Both the position numbers and the translations under genes were made by a program. A stretch of 64,000 nt of DNA from Kurthia massiliensis (GTDB lineage Bacteria > Bacillota > Bacilli > Bacillales_A > Planococcaceae): NCBI RefSeq assembly GCF_000285555.1, contig NZ_HE610996.1:96457-160456 (forward strand), written 5' to 3'. Under the pieces are notes generated by a model, which ran no database searches, was not told where the DNA came from, and was given only the letters and a program-made list of their open reading frames with translations. Every line of letters starts with the position of its first letter. Position 1 is the first letter of the stretch. Shown piece by piece: positions 7,939 to 18,800 of the stretch.

Positions 7939-8766
7939 GTGATACAACAAAAACAATTATATAAAGAAGCCATGAATGTTTTAAAAGCGACGAGTCGTAC
8001 ATTTTTTATCCCGATTACGTTTTTAGAGAAAGAAATGAAAACGACCGTTGCGACAGCTTACTTATGTATGCGTGCAATCGATGAAATCGAAGATCACGAA
8101 GACATTTCAGTAGAAGAAAAAGCACGTATGTTAAATAAAACGGCGGATTTACTGGAAAACTTACCTTTTAATGAAGAAGTTTATTTAGCTGAGATCGCGG
8201 ATTACGCGAATATTTTACCAGAAGTATCATTACGTTTAGCTGATTGGTTATCACTTTGCCCAGATGCCATTCGTACACGTGTCGCCGCTTCTACAGCCGA
8301 AATGGCACGCGGTATGGCAAAATGGGCATTAAAGGGTTGGGTTTGCAAAACAAAAGAAGACTTAGACGATTACACATACTATGTAGCAGGCCTCGTCGGT
8401 GTCATGCTTTCAGATATTTGGAAAACATTCGCTGATATTGATACGGATCGTGACTTAGCAATCGGTTTCGGTCGTGGTTTACAAGCGGTCAATATTTTAC
8501 GTAACCAAGACGAAGATGCAGAACGCGGTGTCTGCTTCGTACCAGAAGGCTGGACACGCGATGATTTATTCGCCTATGCCAACGACAATTTAACAAAAGC
8601 TGAAGCATATAATCAGCAATTATCAAAACGTAGCATTAAAATGTTCTGTAAAATTCCATTAGCACTTGCGCACAAAACGTTAGCAACGATGGAAAAAGGA
8701 CATGAAAAATTAACGCGTGCAGAAGTAGAAGCCACTGTCGCAGCGTTAGATGAAGAGACAAAATAA
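7939..8766 (+). CDS. Squalene/phytoene synthase family protein (YisP-like)
   Basis: A 275-aa all-helical trans-isoprenyl diphosphate head-to-head synthase fold. The first aspartate-rich motif is intact (D48-E-I-E-D52). In the second motif (usually NILRDxxED) the first Asp is Asn: NILRNQDED, N189. That makes a true squalene or phytoene synthase doubtful; the relative YisP of B. subtilis is reported to act as a farnesyl diphosphate phosphatase. The gene stands alone, with no desaturase or cyclase beside it. It starts at GTG 7939 after GGAGG. The likely substrate is farnesyl diphosphate, and the product is unresolved. Confidence 0.85.
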   Translation: MIQQKQLYKEAMNVLKATSRTFFIPITFLEKEMKTTVATAYLCMRAIDEIEDHEDISVEEKARMLNKTADLLENLPFNEEVYLAEIADYANILPEVSLRLADWLSLCPDAIRTRVAASTAEMARGMAKWALKGWVCKTKEDLDDYTYYVAGLVGVMLSDIWKTFADIDTDRDLAIGFGRGLQAVNILRNQDEDAERGVCFVPEGWTRDDLFAYANDNLTKAEAYNQQLSKRSIKMFCKIPLALAHKTLATMEKGHEKLTRAEVEATVAALDEETK

Positions 8767-8776
8767 CTTCACACAT

Positions 8777-8915
8777 AAAAAGAGACTGAGACGAAACATT
8801 TCATTTTCCTTTTTAGCTTTCTCAACAAAAAACCGGAACCGCGTCATAGCGCGATTCCGGTTTTTTTATGCTCATTTGAGATGAGGTTTTTACACTTATG
8901 TCCCAGCCTCTTTTT
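8777..8915. repeat. Long nested inverted repeat, GAGACTGGGAC-type intergenic element
   Basis: Outer arms of 16 nt (8777-8792 and 8900-8915) match with two differences that become G-U pairs in the leftward transcript. The arms contain AAAAAGAG-CTG-GAC, and the right arm reads GTCCCAGCCTCTTTTT. An internal terminator hairpin sits between them. Similar GACTGGGACATAA-type intergenic elements are common in staphylococci and relatives (from memory). Only this copy is seen in the window. Confidence 0.7.
8829..8867. terminator. Bidirectional terminator inside the inverted repeat
   Basis: AAACCGGAA and CGCG pair with CGCG and TTCCGGTTT around TCATAG, flanked by A and T runs. It ends the squalene-synthase-like gene. 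Confidence 0.85.
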
Positions 8916-9009
8916 GTGGCACTTTTCGATAAATCATTCAATTCCTATGCCATATGCTCCGTTATATGTCTTTTATATACGAGCAAATATTATTAAATAT
9001 CCACTTATC

Positions 9010-9165
9010 TCATAGATGCATAAAAACAATCTCATTTCGTGATCGTTCAACCAGAATAATTTCATTTCCGAACGTTGTTTGATACGCGTAATTTCATCGT
9101 CAAAAACTTGACACAACTGTTTCTTTTCTAAAAAGGGATAAAAATTCTGATAAATAATACCTTAA
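9010..9165 (-). pseudogene. Possible decayed gene remnant
   Basis: Downstream of yqxD, two overlapping leftward frames stay open and look protein-like: one contains EKKQLCQVFDDEITRIKQ, the other TFGNEIILVERSRNEIVF ending at TGA 9010-9012. Joining them needs one frameshift near 9075-9095. There is no good start or ribosome binding site. This could be the tail of a decayed gene or chance in AT-rich DNA; the rest of 8930-9196 holds nothing I recognise. Confidence 0.22.
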
Positions 9166-9196
9166 AATCGTTAATTAATCTCATTTCGATATGTAA

Positions 9197-9655
9197 TCAA
9201 TCTAATTTATCTATATATAATATCCGTTCACAAATTTGTCGAAATTTTTCTAAGAAGATTTTATTTGCATCTTTCGCACGTTTTTTAGGCCCCTTTATGT
9301 GCCCACCGTTTTGGCGAATCTTTTTGCTAACGTGGCGGATATTTAACAAAGCATCAATATTTCCATGGGTATATTCTCTCCCATTTTGATCAACACAAAA
9401 ACCATTTTTTGCTAACACCATCGTGGCAAGACCGTAATCTTGTGTCACGACAATATCCCCTTTTTGAATTCGGTTGACGAGCGCGAAATCCGCGGAATCA
9501 TTACCTTTGGAAACGGTTACGGTTGTTGCGCCCTCTCTGACAATCTCATGTGATGTATCACAAAAAATGATCACCTCTAGTCCAAATTGTTGGCCCACTT
9601 CAATGACTTCTCGTACGACTGGGCACCCATCAGCATCAATACAAATTTTTGGCAT
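9197..9655 (-). CDS. yqxD: YaiI/YqxD family protein (DUF188)
   Basis: A 152-aa protein of the DUF188 family, with the N-terminal signature ICIDADGCPV and the C-terminal GPKKRAKDANKIF. Related to PIN-like folds, so a nuclease role has been suggested, but the function is not established. I start it at ATG 9655, directly behind GGAAGGAGG; a longer frame reaches 9718 without its own ribosome binding site. In B. subtilis yqxD is next to dnaG, whereas here it is isolated. Confidence 0.85.
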   Translation of the reverse strand: MPKICIDADGCPVVREVIEVGQQFGLEVIIFCDTSHEIVREGATTVTVSKGNDSADFALVNRIQKGDIVVTQDYGLATMVLAKNGFCVDQNGREYTHGNIDALLNIRHVSKKIRQNGGHIKGPKKRAKDANKIFLEKFRQICERILYIDKLD

Positions 9656-9772
9656 TTTCTCTTCCTCCTTCCTTTTCACTTTACCCTCATTATGAACATT
9701 TCGAAATGCAAAAACCATTTTTTGTTTAATCGCTCTTTTATGAATTGTCAGTTTTTTTATATCTTAAGACGT

Positions 9773-11213
<1,441 letters not shown>

Positions 11214-11258
11214 TTCGAGCTTCATATTTCGTTAAAACAAACTAAAATATGCTACTTT

Positions 11259-11303
11259 AAGAAAGTGCGTCTCTCCAAAGGAAACGCGCTTTCTTTTATT
11301 TTT
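11259..11303 (+). terminator. Intrinsic terminator of gdhA
   Basis: AAGAAAGTGCGT pairs with ACGCGCTTTCTT (one G-U), followed by TTTATTTTTT. Confidence 0.8.
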
Positions 11304-11402
11304 TGTCGTTTTTACATTAAATCCCTTCTTTTATTCTTTTCGATACAAATTACTATCTTTTCCATTAAAATACAACTAAGAGATGACAGAGGAGTGATTA
11401 AA

Positions 11403-12089
11403 ATGAAATTAGTCTACGAAGGAAAAAATAAGAACGTTTATCGCCTACCAAGCGGTGCGCTTCAAATTCAATTTAAAGATGCAGTAACAGGCAAAAACGG
11501 GATGTTTGATCCTGCTGCAAAATCAGTATTAAAAACGATACCAGGTGCTGGCTTATCAAGTTTGCGATTATCTGCTTACTTCTTTAAGAAGCTAAACGCC
11601 ATCGATGTCCCAACGCACTTTATTTCTGTGAACGAAAACAGTCCCACAATGTTCGTTAAAGATACGAAGCCTTTCGGACCTCATGGCATTGATGTCATTT
11701 GTCGTTTCCGTGCAATTGGCACATTTGAAAAACGCTTTAGCGATATTATTGAGCATGGCGAAGAACTAGATTCACTCGTTGAAATGGTATTAAAAAACGA
11801 AGATGAAGAATTACCACCTGTTACGCAAGAAACGTTAGAAGCGCTTCATTTAGTAACCTCTCGTGAATTTAATTTCATGAAAGAGCTATCACGTGACGTC
11901 GCTGAATTTATTCGAAGAGACTTAGCTAAAAAAGGTTTAGAACTATACGATATTAAACTAGAATTTGGGCGCGATTCACAAACGGACGAAATTTTATTAA
12001 TCAATGAAATTTCAGCGAACAATATGCACGTTTACCAAGGAGAGCGTTTAATCAACCCGATTGAATTAGAAGAAATATTGCTAGCTTAA
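11403..12089 (+). CDS. SAICAR synthetase-like protein (PurC family, divergent)
   Basis: A 228-aa protein of the PurC fold (KLVYEGKNKNVYRL at the N-terminus, DIKLEFGRDSQTDEI near the C-terminus). PurC joins aspartate to CAIR in purine synthesis. Canonical enzymes carry DE(I/V)SPD followed by an Arg near the C-terminus; here the segment reads NEISANNMHVYQG, so the first Asp and the PD pair are replaced. It stands alone, with no other pur gene nearby. It may be a paralogue with another substrate, so I give no symbol. The start is ATG 11403 after GAGGAGTG. A longer frame begins at 11265, inside the gdhA terminator region, and is unlikely. Confidence 0.8.
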   Translation: MKLVYEGKNKNVYRLPSGALQIQFKDAVTGKNGMFDPAAKSVLKTIPGAGLSSLRLSAYFFKKLNAIDVPTHFISVNENSPTMFVKDTKPFGPHGIDVICRFRAIGTFEKRFSDIIEHGEELDSLVEMVLKNEDEELPPVTQETLEALHLVTSREFNFMKELSRDVAEFIRRDLAKKGLELYDIKLEFGRDSQTDEILLINEISANNMHVYQGERLINPIELEEILLA

Positions 12090-12095
12090 CGATGG

Positions 12096-12124
12096 AAAAG
12101 ACAAGGACTCCCCTTGTCTTTTTT
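12096..12124 (+). terminator. Intrinsic terminator of the PurC-like gene
   Basis: AAAAGACAAGG pairs with CCTTGTCTTTT around ACTCC, followed by T residues. Confidence 0.85.
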
Positions 12125-12127
12125 ATA

Positions 12128-12177
12128 TTTCAAAATTTCGACAATTCTTATATAATGAATTTAATTCGATTGTCGAA
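12128..12177 (+). promoter_or_regulatory. pepF promoter with operator-like inverted repeat
   Basis: TTTCAA (12128-12133) and TATAAT (12151-12156) are 17 bp apart. A perfect 9-bp inverted repeat, TTCGACAAT (12137-12145) and ATTGTCGAA (12169-12177), brackets the -10 box with a 23-bp spacer, an arrangement typical of a repressor site. Confidence 0.55.
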
Positions 12178-12193
12178 TGATGAAGGAGTTGAA

Positions 12194-14005
12194 ATGATGC
12201 TACAAAGTGCACCGAAAAGACAAGCTATTCTTGATGAAGAAAAATGGGATTTAACACATCTCGTCAAAGATGAAGCAACGTTTGAAAAAGCGTTACCATC
12301 ATTTTTAGAAAAAGCTCAGCAATTACAACAACAATGGCAAGGCAATGTACAAACAGCAAAGGACGTTTTAGCGTTAATTAAAGCGTATGAAGCATTTGAA
12401 ACAGCACTCGTACCATTTTCAGAATTTGCGATGCTCGACCCAGAAACAGATGCAACGAATACCGTTGCACAAGAACGTTACGCAAAAATGGCGGCGACAC
12501 TTGCACAAGTGAATGCCACATTATCATTTATTGAGACAGATATTTTAGCGCTATCAGAAGACGTTCTTACGCAAGCAAAACAATTAGATGAGACGTATAC
12601 GCACTTTATAACGCGTTTAATTGAGCGTAAGGCGCATTTATTGCACCCAGAGACTGAAAAGGCGCTCGCTTCCCTACAAGAGACGATAAACGCTCCTTAC
12701 GGCTTATATAACACAACGAAATTGACAGACATTCAATTCCCTAACTTTGATGTAGACGGTAAAAGTTATCCAAATAGCTACAACTTATTTGAGGGTGACT
12801 GGGAAGTCGAAGAAAATACAGCAATTCGTCGCGCAGCATTTGACGCATTTTCAAAACAATTAAAGCTTTATGAAAATACGACGGCGAAAACGTATCAAAC
12901 ACACGTTAAAACTGAAAAAACGATTGCAACTTTACGCGGGTATAATTCTGTCATCGATTATTTACTAGCAAATCAAGAAGTTGACCGTGATTTATACAAC
13001 CGTCAAATTGATATAACGATGAAAGAGTTAGCACCACATATGCGCCGCTATGCTCAATTATTAAAAAAAGTACACGGCTTAGATTTCATTTCTATCGCTG
13101 ACTTAAAAGTGTCACTTGACCCTGAGTTTGAACCAACGATTACAGTTGAACAATCACGTGATTACTTGAAAAAAGCATTACACGTTTTAGGTGACGATTA
13201 TTTATCAATGATTGATGAAGCATTCGACAATCGTTGGATCGACTTTGCACAAAATGAAGGAAAATCAACAGGTGCCTTTTGTGCAAGCCCATACGGTCAT
13301 CACTCATACATTTTAATTTCATGGACGAGCCGTATGAACGAAGTATTCGTACTCGCACATGAATTAGGTCACGCAGGTCATTTCCGCAACGCACAACGCG
13401 CACAAACGTTGTTTAATAGCGAATCTTCTACTTATTTTGTTGAAGCACCGTCTACGATGAATGAAATGTTAATGGCCAATTACTTATTAAAATCGTCAGA
13501 CGATCCACGTTTCAAACGTTGGGTCATTTCAACAATTATCGCACGCACGTACTTCCATAACTTTGTCACGCATTTATTAGAAGCAGCGTATCAACGAGAA
13601 GTGTATGACATGATTGATGCAGGTGGTTCGGTGAATGCTGAAACGTTAAACAACTTATTCCGCGAAGTTTTAGAGACATTCTGGGGCGAAGACGTTGTAA
13701 TTAATGAAGGTGCCGAATTAACATGGATGCGTCAGCCACATTATTACATGGGCTTATACCCTTACACATATAGCGCTGGTTTAACGATTTCTACACAAGT
13801 ATCTCAACGCATTTTACATGATGAAGCAGGTGCAGTAGATGATTGGTTAAAAACGCTTCAATTAGGCGGTTCCGTTTCTCCTGTTGAACTAGCAAAAACA
13901 GCAGGTGTCGATATTACGACTGATAAACCGTTAAAAGATACGATTGCGTTCATCGGCAGCCTTGTCGATCAATTAGAACAACTGACAGCTGAAATTGGTG
14001 ACTAA
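12194..14005 (+). CDS. pepF: Oligoendopeptidase F (M3B family)
   Basis: A cytosolic zinc metallopeptidase that degrades oligopeptides. The 603-aa protein carries HELGHAGH with zinc ligands H389 and H393 and catalytic E390, plus the downstream Glu-containing helix (VEAPSTMNEML). Length and N-terminal region (WDLTHLVKDEATFEKAL) match bacterial PepF. The start is ATG 12194 behind AAGGAG; the upstream extension of the frame runs through the terminator and promoter and is not coding. It is a single gene under its own promoter with an operator-like dyad. Confidence 0.93.
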   Translation: MMLQSAPKRQAILDEEKWDLTHLVKDEATFEKALPSFLEKAQQLQQQWQGNVQTAKDVLALIKAYEAFETALVPFSEFAMLDPETDATNTVAQERYAKMAATLAQVNATLSFIETDILALSEDVLTQAKQLDETYTHFITRLIERKAHLLHPETEKALASLQETINAPYGLYNTTKLTDIQFPNFDVDGKSYPNSYNLFEGDWEVEENTAIRRAAFDAFSKQLKLYENTTAKTYQTHVKTEKTIATLRGYNSVIDYLLANQEVDRDLYNRQIDITMKELAPHMRRYAQLLKKVHGLDFISIADLKVSLDPEFEPTITVEQSRDYLKKALHVLGDDYLSMIDEAFDNRWIDFAQNEGKSTGAFCASPYGHHSYILISWTSRMNEVFVLAHELGHAGHFRNAQRAQTLFNSESSTYFVEAPSTMNEMLMANYLLKSSDDPRFKRWVISTIIARTYFHNFVTHLLEAAYQREVYDMIDAGGSVNAETLNNLFREVLETFWGEDVVINEGAELTWMRQPHYYMGLYPYTYSAGLTISTQVSQRILHDEAGAVDDWLKTLQLGGSVSPVELAKTAGVDITTDKPLKDTIAFIGSLVDQLEQLTAEIGD

Positions 14006-14120
14006 TGTTCGGACAATCAAAATAAGTCGCTAATAGAGAAAGTAGCAATTTTTGCGAGAACAACATGCGCGCCAACAAATAGATGGAGCTGTGCCCAAGA
14101 AAAGCGTCTGTCAAAGACGA

Positions 14121-14166
14121 AAAAAGACATTCACGATTTTATCCAAATCATGAATGTCTTTTCTTA
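14121..14166. terminator. Bidirectional terminator between pepF and the TerC-family gene
   Basis: AAAAGACATTCA (14123-14134) pairs perfectly with TGAATGTCTTTT (14152-14163), flanked by A and T runs. A small CGTCT/AGACG hairpin lies just before it. Confidence 0.85.
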
Positions 14167-14202
14167 TTGACTATTTTTTCTCTAGTCACTTTTCATTATG
14201 CT

Positions 14203-14883
14203 TTATTGACCTGTCATTTGACGTGTTTGACGCATTTTTGCCCATAAACCGAGCGCAATTAAAATGACCATCATCAGTACTGGAACGATCCAATCCATTT
14301 GTGGGAATAATGCTTCTACTAAATATTTATGTCCATATTTATCACTTACAAGCATTTCCCCTGATGTATAGGCGATTAATAAAGCCCCTAACCATACGAG
14401 AATCGGTAATTTTTCCATCAGTTTCATAATGACTTGACTACCGAAAATAATAATTGGAATACTAATAATCAAGCCAAGTGCAGCAAGACCAACGTGACCA
14501 TCTGCAACACCCGCAACAGCAAGCACGTTATCTAAGCTCATAACAAAGTCTGCGATAATGATCGTGCGGACTGCGGCAAACAAACCTGAATTCCCTTTGA
14601 TATCAGGATCATCATCTCCTGATTTCACTAAATCCCATGCGATATATAATAACATTAAACCACCGATAAATTTAACGAACGGAATATCTAAAATCCAAAC
14701 GGCTACGACTGTTAAAACAATTCGTAAAATGACAGCCCCTGCTGTTCCTAGTAAAATAGCTTTTTTACGTTTTGACGGGTCTAACTTACGACATGCTAGC
14801 GCAATGACAACTGCATTATCACCACTTAGGACGATATCGAGTAAAATAATCGATAAGATTTTACTTATCATTTCACCATCCAT
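14203..14883 (-). CDS. TerC/YjbE family integral membrane protein
   Basis: A 226-aa protein with about seven membrane helices and the acidic motif LSGDNAVVIALA near the N-terminus, repeated as MSLDNVLAVAGVA in the second half. These are the metal-site motifs of the TerC/Alx family. Relatives in Bacillus (YceF, YkoY) take part in manganese export that loads secreted enzymes; YjbE is the closest by length. I find no yybP-ykoY manganese riboswitch upstream. A dyad at 14902-14926 may be an operator. Start ATG 14883 after GTGGGAG. Confidence 0.88.
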   Translation of the reverse strand: MDGEMISKILSIILLDIVLSGDNAVVIALACRKLDPSKRKKAILLGTAGAVILRIVLTVVAVWILDIPFVKFIGGLMLLYIAWDLVKSGDDDPDIKGNSGLFAAVRTIIIADFVMSLDNVLAVAGVADGHVGLAALGLIISIPIIIFGSQVIMKLMEKLPILVWLGALLIAYTSGEMLVSDKYGHKYLVEALFPQMDWIVPVLMMVILIALGLWAKMRQTRQMTGQ

Positions 14884-14901
14884 AATTCTCCCACTTTCTA
14901 T

Positions 14902-14926
14902 TGTAAAATGTATACTTTATTTTACA
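14902..14926 (-). promoter_or_regulatory. Operator-like dyad upstream of the TerC-family gene
   Basis: TGTAAAAT (14902-14909) and ATTTTACA (14919-14926) form a perfect 8-bp inverted repeat with a 9-bp spacer, 19-43 bp before the ATG and overlapping a TATACA box. Confidence 0.4.
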
Positions 14927-14976
14927 CCTTTCCTCTAAAAAGAAAAGCACATTTCATAGAACAGGTCATTGCGACT

Positions 14977-15013
14977 AAAAAAGGTGTTTGCGCATCTACG
15001 CAAACACCTTTTT
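14977..15013. terminator. Strong intrinsic terminator after the sulfurtransferase
   Basis: A 15-bp perfect stem, AAAAAGGTGTTTGCG (14978-14992) with CGCAAACACCTTTTT (14999-15013). It ends the leftward dynA-sulfurtransferase unit. Confidence 0.9.
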
Positions 15014-15015
15014 AT

Positions 15016-15816
15016 TTAGCGTTCTTGAACGACTGGCTCATATTGAAGCCAATCGCTAAAGCTACCTGTATACACTTGTACGTTCGGATATCCTGCTTCT
15101 TTTAGGACAGCATATAATGGCGAAGCAGTTACACCGCTTCCACAATATACGATAATATCTTCATCTTTTGACACAGTATTTGCAAGCGTCTCATTTGGTG
15201 CAAGCATTCCTGCTGTAATGAGTTGTTCCCAATCATAGTTGCGTGCGCGCGGAATATGACCCGCGACCGCATCAATCGGCTCTTCCTCACCACGATAACG
15301 CACGTTTGAGCGCGCATCTAACAACACTTTGTTTATTTTACCACGCGCAACTTCTTTTACCGCCGCACGATCTACGTACACATCATCATTAAATTGAACG
15401 TCTACGTCTGACGTTGTTGTCTCAACGTCGGTCGTTACAGCAAAACCTGCACGTTGTAATCCTTCATAACCATCTTGCACGATATAGCTATTCGTGAAAC
15501 CGCCATATTGCAACATAAAGTACGCACGTGCAGCGAACGGTTCGCCACCGTTATCGTAAATATAAATCGGCTGGTCATACGTTAATCCGAGTTGACGGAA
15601 TGTCGCTGTTAATTGCGCTTTTGTCGGCATCGGGTGGCGTCCTGCGTCAGATGACATATCAGATAGATGATCTTCAATGTCGATATGACGCGCTCCTTCG
15701 ATATGCCCTGCTGCAAAGGCTTGTTTTCCTGCTTGTGGATCTGCTAAGTTAAAACGCGCATCTAAAAAATAAGCTGGTGTTTGAATTTCAGACGCTTTTA
15801 CAAATACGGTTGTCAT
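15016..15816 (-). CDS. Sulfurtransferase with two rhodanese domains
   Basis: A 266-aa tandem rhodanese protein of the thiosulfate/3-mercaptopyruvate sulfurtransferase type. The first domain (about 10-125) is structural, and the second carries the active-site loop CGSGVTA with catalytic C225. The CGSGVTA loop is nearer the mercaptopyruvate type (CG[ST]GVT) than classical rhodanese (CRKGVT), but specificity is unproven. It starts at ATG 15816, just after the dynamin stop and behind AGGAG, so the two genes are probably cotranscribed. The longer frame into dynA is not supported. Confidence 0.9.
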   Translation of the reverse strand: MTTVFVKASEIQTPAYFLDARFNLADPQAGKQAFAAGHIEGARHIDIEDHLSDMSSDAGRHPMPTKAQLTATFRQLGLTYDQPIYIYDNGGEPFAARAYFMLQYGGFTNSYIVQDGYEGLQRAGFAVTTDVETTTSDVDVQFNDDVYVDRAAVKEVARGKINKVLLDARSNVRYRGEEEPIDAVAGHIPRARNYDWEQLITAGMLAPNETLANTVSKDEDIIVYCGSGVTASPLYAVLKEAGYPNVQVYTGSFSDWLQYEPVVQER

Positions 15817-15818
15817 AT

Positions 15819-18800
15819 TTAATGCACTCCTGCCACTAAAGAATTGTAAATACCTTTCCATTCAGCTAGCTTGCTATCTTCTTGTAATAAGTTACGTTCC
15901 GTTTCAATTTGACGAAGCGCTTGTTTTTCAAGTGATTGACGAAGTGCATCTGATTGCGCCTCGATAATTGCTTTTGCCCAAGCTGTCATGCGTTCGCCTT
16001 GTGCATCTAAGTACACTTTCGCATCTGGTTTTGAAATTTCTTCAAGTTTATCACGTAATGCGAAGCGTTCGTTTTTCTCGAAGAATGCTTTTGAATTACG
16101 GAATAATTTGTTTACTTCTTTATATTTCGTATAGTCATCGAATGGACCTGTAAATTCTAAAATTTCAGGGTCTTCTAATTCGAATGGCATGAATGAGAAG
16201 CTTTCATTCATATCTTTCATTTTACGTACATCTGTTGTGTAACGGTCTTTAAATTTCGCCACTAAAAATTTAGATAGACGGAAGTTTGTCACACGCATTT
16301 CTTGTTCGAAGTCAAAGCTTAATGCGCCGACTAATTCTTTTAACGCAAAATCAAGTGCGACAGATGTTGAGTAGTTATTGAACACTGCTGGGTTATACGA
16401 TTCTTTAAAGAAGTCTGTATAACGTAAGTACACACGTTGTAATACGTAGTATAGTAAGTCTTTTTGTTCGTTCGCTTCATCTTTTTCGATAACCGCTGCT
16501 GCAGATTGTGAGAAGTATTTTTGAATAAATGCTTCTAAGTTACGAAGTTCTGCTAAACGTTCATCTTTACGCGCTAAGTTTTGCTCTGTTTGCTCGATTA
16601 ATGAAGATAGGCGACCTTCCGTTTTTTCTACTTCTTCTGCTAATGCTTGAACAGCAAGTGCCGTTAATTCATTTTCTAAGAAGTTGTGGAAGTTTTCTTC
16701 GAATGGCTTCATGCCTGATTCGTGATCTGCGCCTTCTACTTTTTCTTTTAATGCGAGTAAACTTGAAATACCGAATAAACGTGGTTTACGGATACCGAAA
16801 CGTAGTAATTCGCCACGAACGTATTCGATCACGGCATCGCGCTCTTCCTCATCAGATGCAAGGTCAATTGCGTTTACGACGAAGAACATTTTATCTAGTT
16901 CAAATGCATCTTTCACACGACCTAATTGAATTAAGAATTCACGATCCGCACGTGCGAATGCGTGGTTGTAATACGTAATGAATAAAATCGCATCGGCATT
17001 ACGGATGTATTCGAATGCAACACCTGTGTGACGAGCGTTAATTGAATCTGCCCCTGGTGTATCTACTAATGTAACGCCCATACGTGTTAACGCACAGTCA
17101 AAGTAGAAGTCGATATTATCAACGAAACAAGAACGGTTTTCTTGTGCAACGAATTGTTCGAATTCTTCGTAGTTTGCACGCACTGTTGTACCTAGTTTAT
17201 CTTTAAATAATGGGTAGCCTTCGCGGAACGCACGTACGAATGATTTGTGGACGTGTAAACGTTCATCGACAAGCTCTACGTCAAGTGCTTGCTGTGCTTT
17301 CTCAAAAGCATCATCAAGAGATGTAACAGTGACACCGATGGCACCGTATGACGCAATAATATCTTCAGTCATTTGTGCTGGCGTTTTTAGTACGACGTCT
17401 GCTGTTTCGTGTGGGTGATCTGGTGATACCGGACGAATTTTATTAATAGCAGCTGTCGTTGGGTTTGGTGATACTGGTAAAACTTTTTGGCCCATTAAGG
17501 CGTTTGAGAATGATGATTTACCCGCACTAAATGCACCGAATAAAGCAATCGTAAAGTCTTTTTCTTCTAAACGTGCCACTTTGTTTTTCAAGTATGCAGA
17601 TACTTCTTCGAAACCATCAATTGGTTCTACAGCGTTCGCTGTGCGAAGTGCATGTTCAATCGTTGCAGCGAGTTGAACGTTATATTCGCCTTGTGTTAAT
17701 TCTTCTTCCTCTTCAACGACAGCTGTTTCTTCTTCAGCAGCCATCATTGATGGATCGAAGTGGCGCATTTTATCGTATGCTTCACGACGTTCTGTAATCC
17801 AGTTGTTCGTTAATTTATCTGCTTCTTGGTTTAATGTGCGAATATCAACTGTTTGTTGGATTGCAAAGTATTTTTCTTGATCTTCGATTTTTTGATATTC
17901 ACGAATAATCGACACTTTTTCTTCTAGCATCGCTTTTTTCTTTTTAAGTGGTTCGATATGTGTCGTTGCAAGTTCTTCAACTAATGCTTTTTTGTTTTGT
18001 TTCCAATCATCGGTTTCACGTTTGAACCAAATACGTGTCGCTGATACGACGCGGTTAGCAAAGTTTAAAAGTGCATCCCCTGCCACAGCGTTCGTACGTA
18101 CTTCACCTTCAATGACACTAAACGGAATGTCGAATTTAAAGTCATCAATCGCAAGTGATTCAGCATCTGATAACGCACCGATATCTTTTAGCGATTTTTT
18201 CATAATGTTTAACATATGACCTGAAATTTGAGCACCGACAACTTCTTTGTATTTCGCATACAATTCATTTTGACGTTTTTCACGTTCAGCTGCCGTTTTC
18301 TTTTTCTTACCGAAAAGACCACCGACGCTAAAGTCATCTTGTTTTGATTCTGCGTATTTCCCTAATAAATCTCGCAGTTCAAATGGCATTAGTACCGCAT
18401 TTTCAAGTAACTCATCAACTTGTGTGTTGTAGTTGATTTCCCACTCGTCTACTGAATAAAGCTCTAATTGACGCACGACTGTTTCATATTCAGCAACGAT
18501 ATCTTCTTTACGTGCCCAGTCATCTTCAGAAACGACTTCTAAGCTATTGTCGTAAATTTCTTGTTTTTGTTGTGCAAGATACGCTTCATGCTCTGCAAGT
18601 AATTGTTTTAACGTATTTTCACCGTTATTAATAATTGAATCTTGCCAGCCATCCATACTATCCATAACGATTTTTTTCACTTGCTCGAAATCATTGTTCG
18701 GATTGTTGACATCGCGTAGAGACGTGAAGAACATCCCTTTCGGAATAACGCCCCAGTTCGCAAATGATTGTTCAGCCGATTTTTTAAAGTCTTCAAATGA

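Noticed and set aside
16529..16978. 149-aa leucine/arginine-rich frame opposite dynA
   Set aside because: Antisense shadow of a long conserved gene; composition typical of shadow frames.
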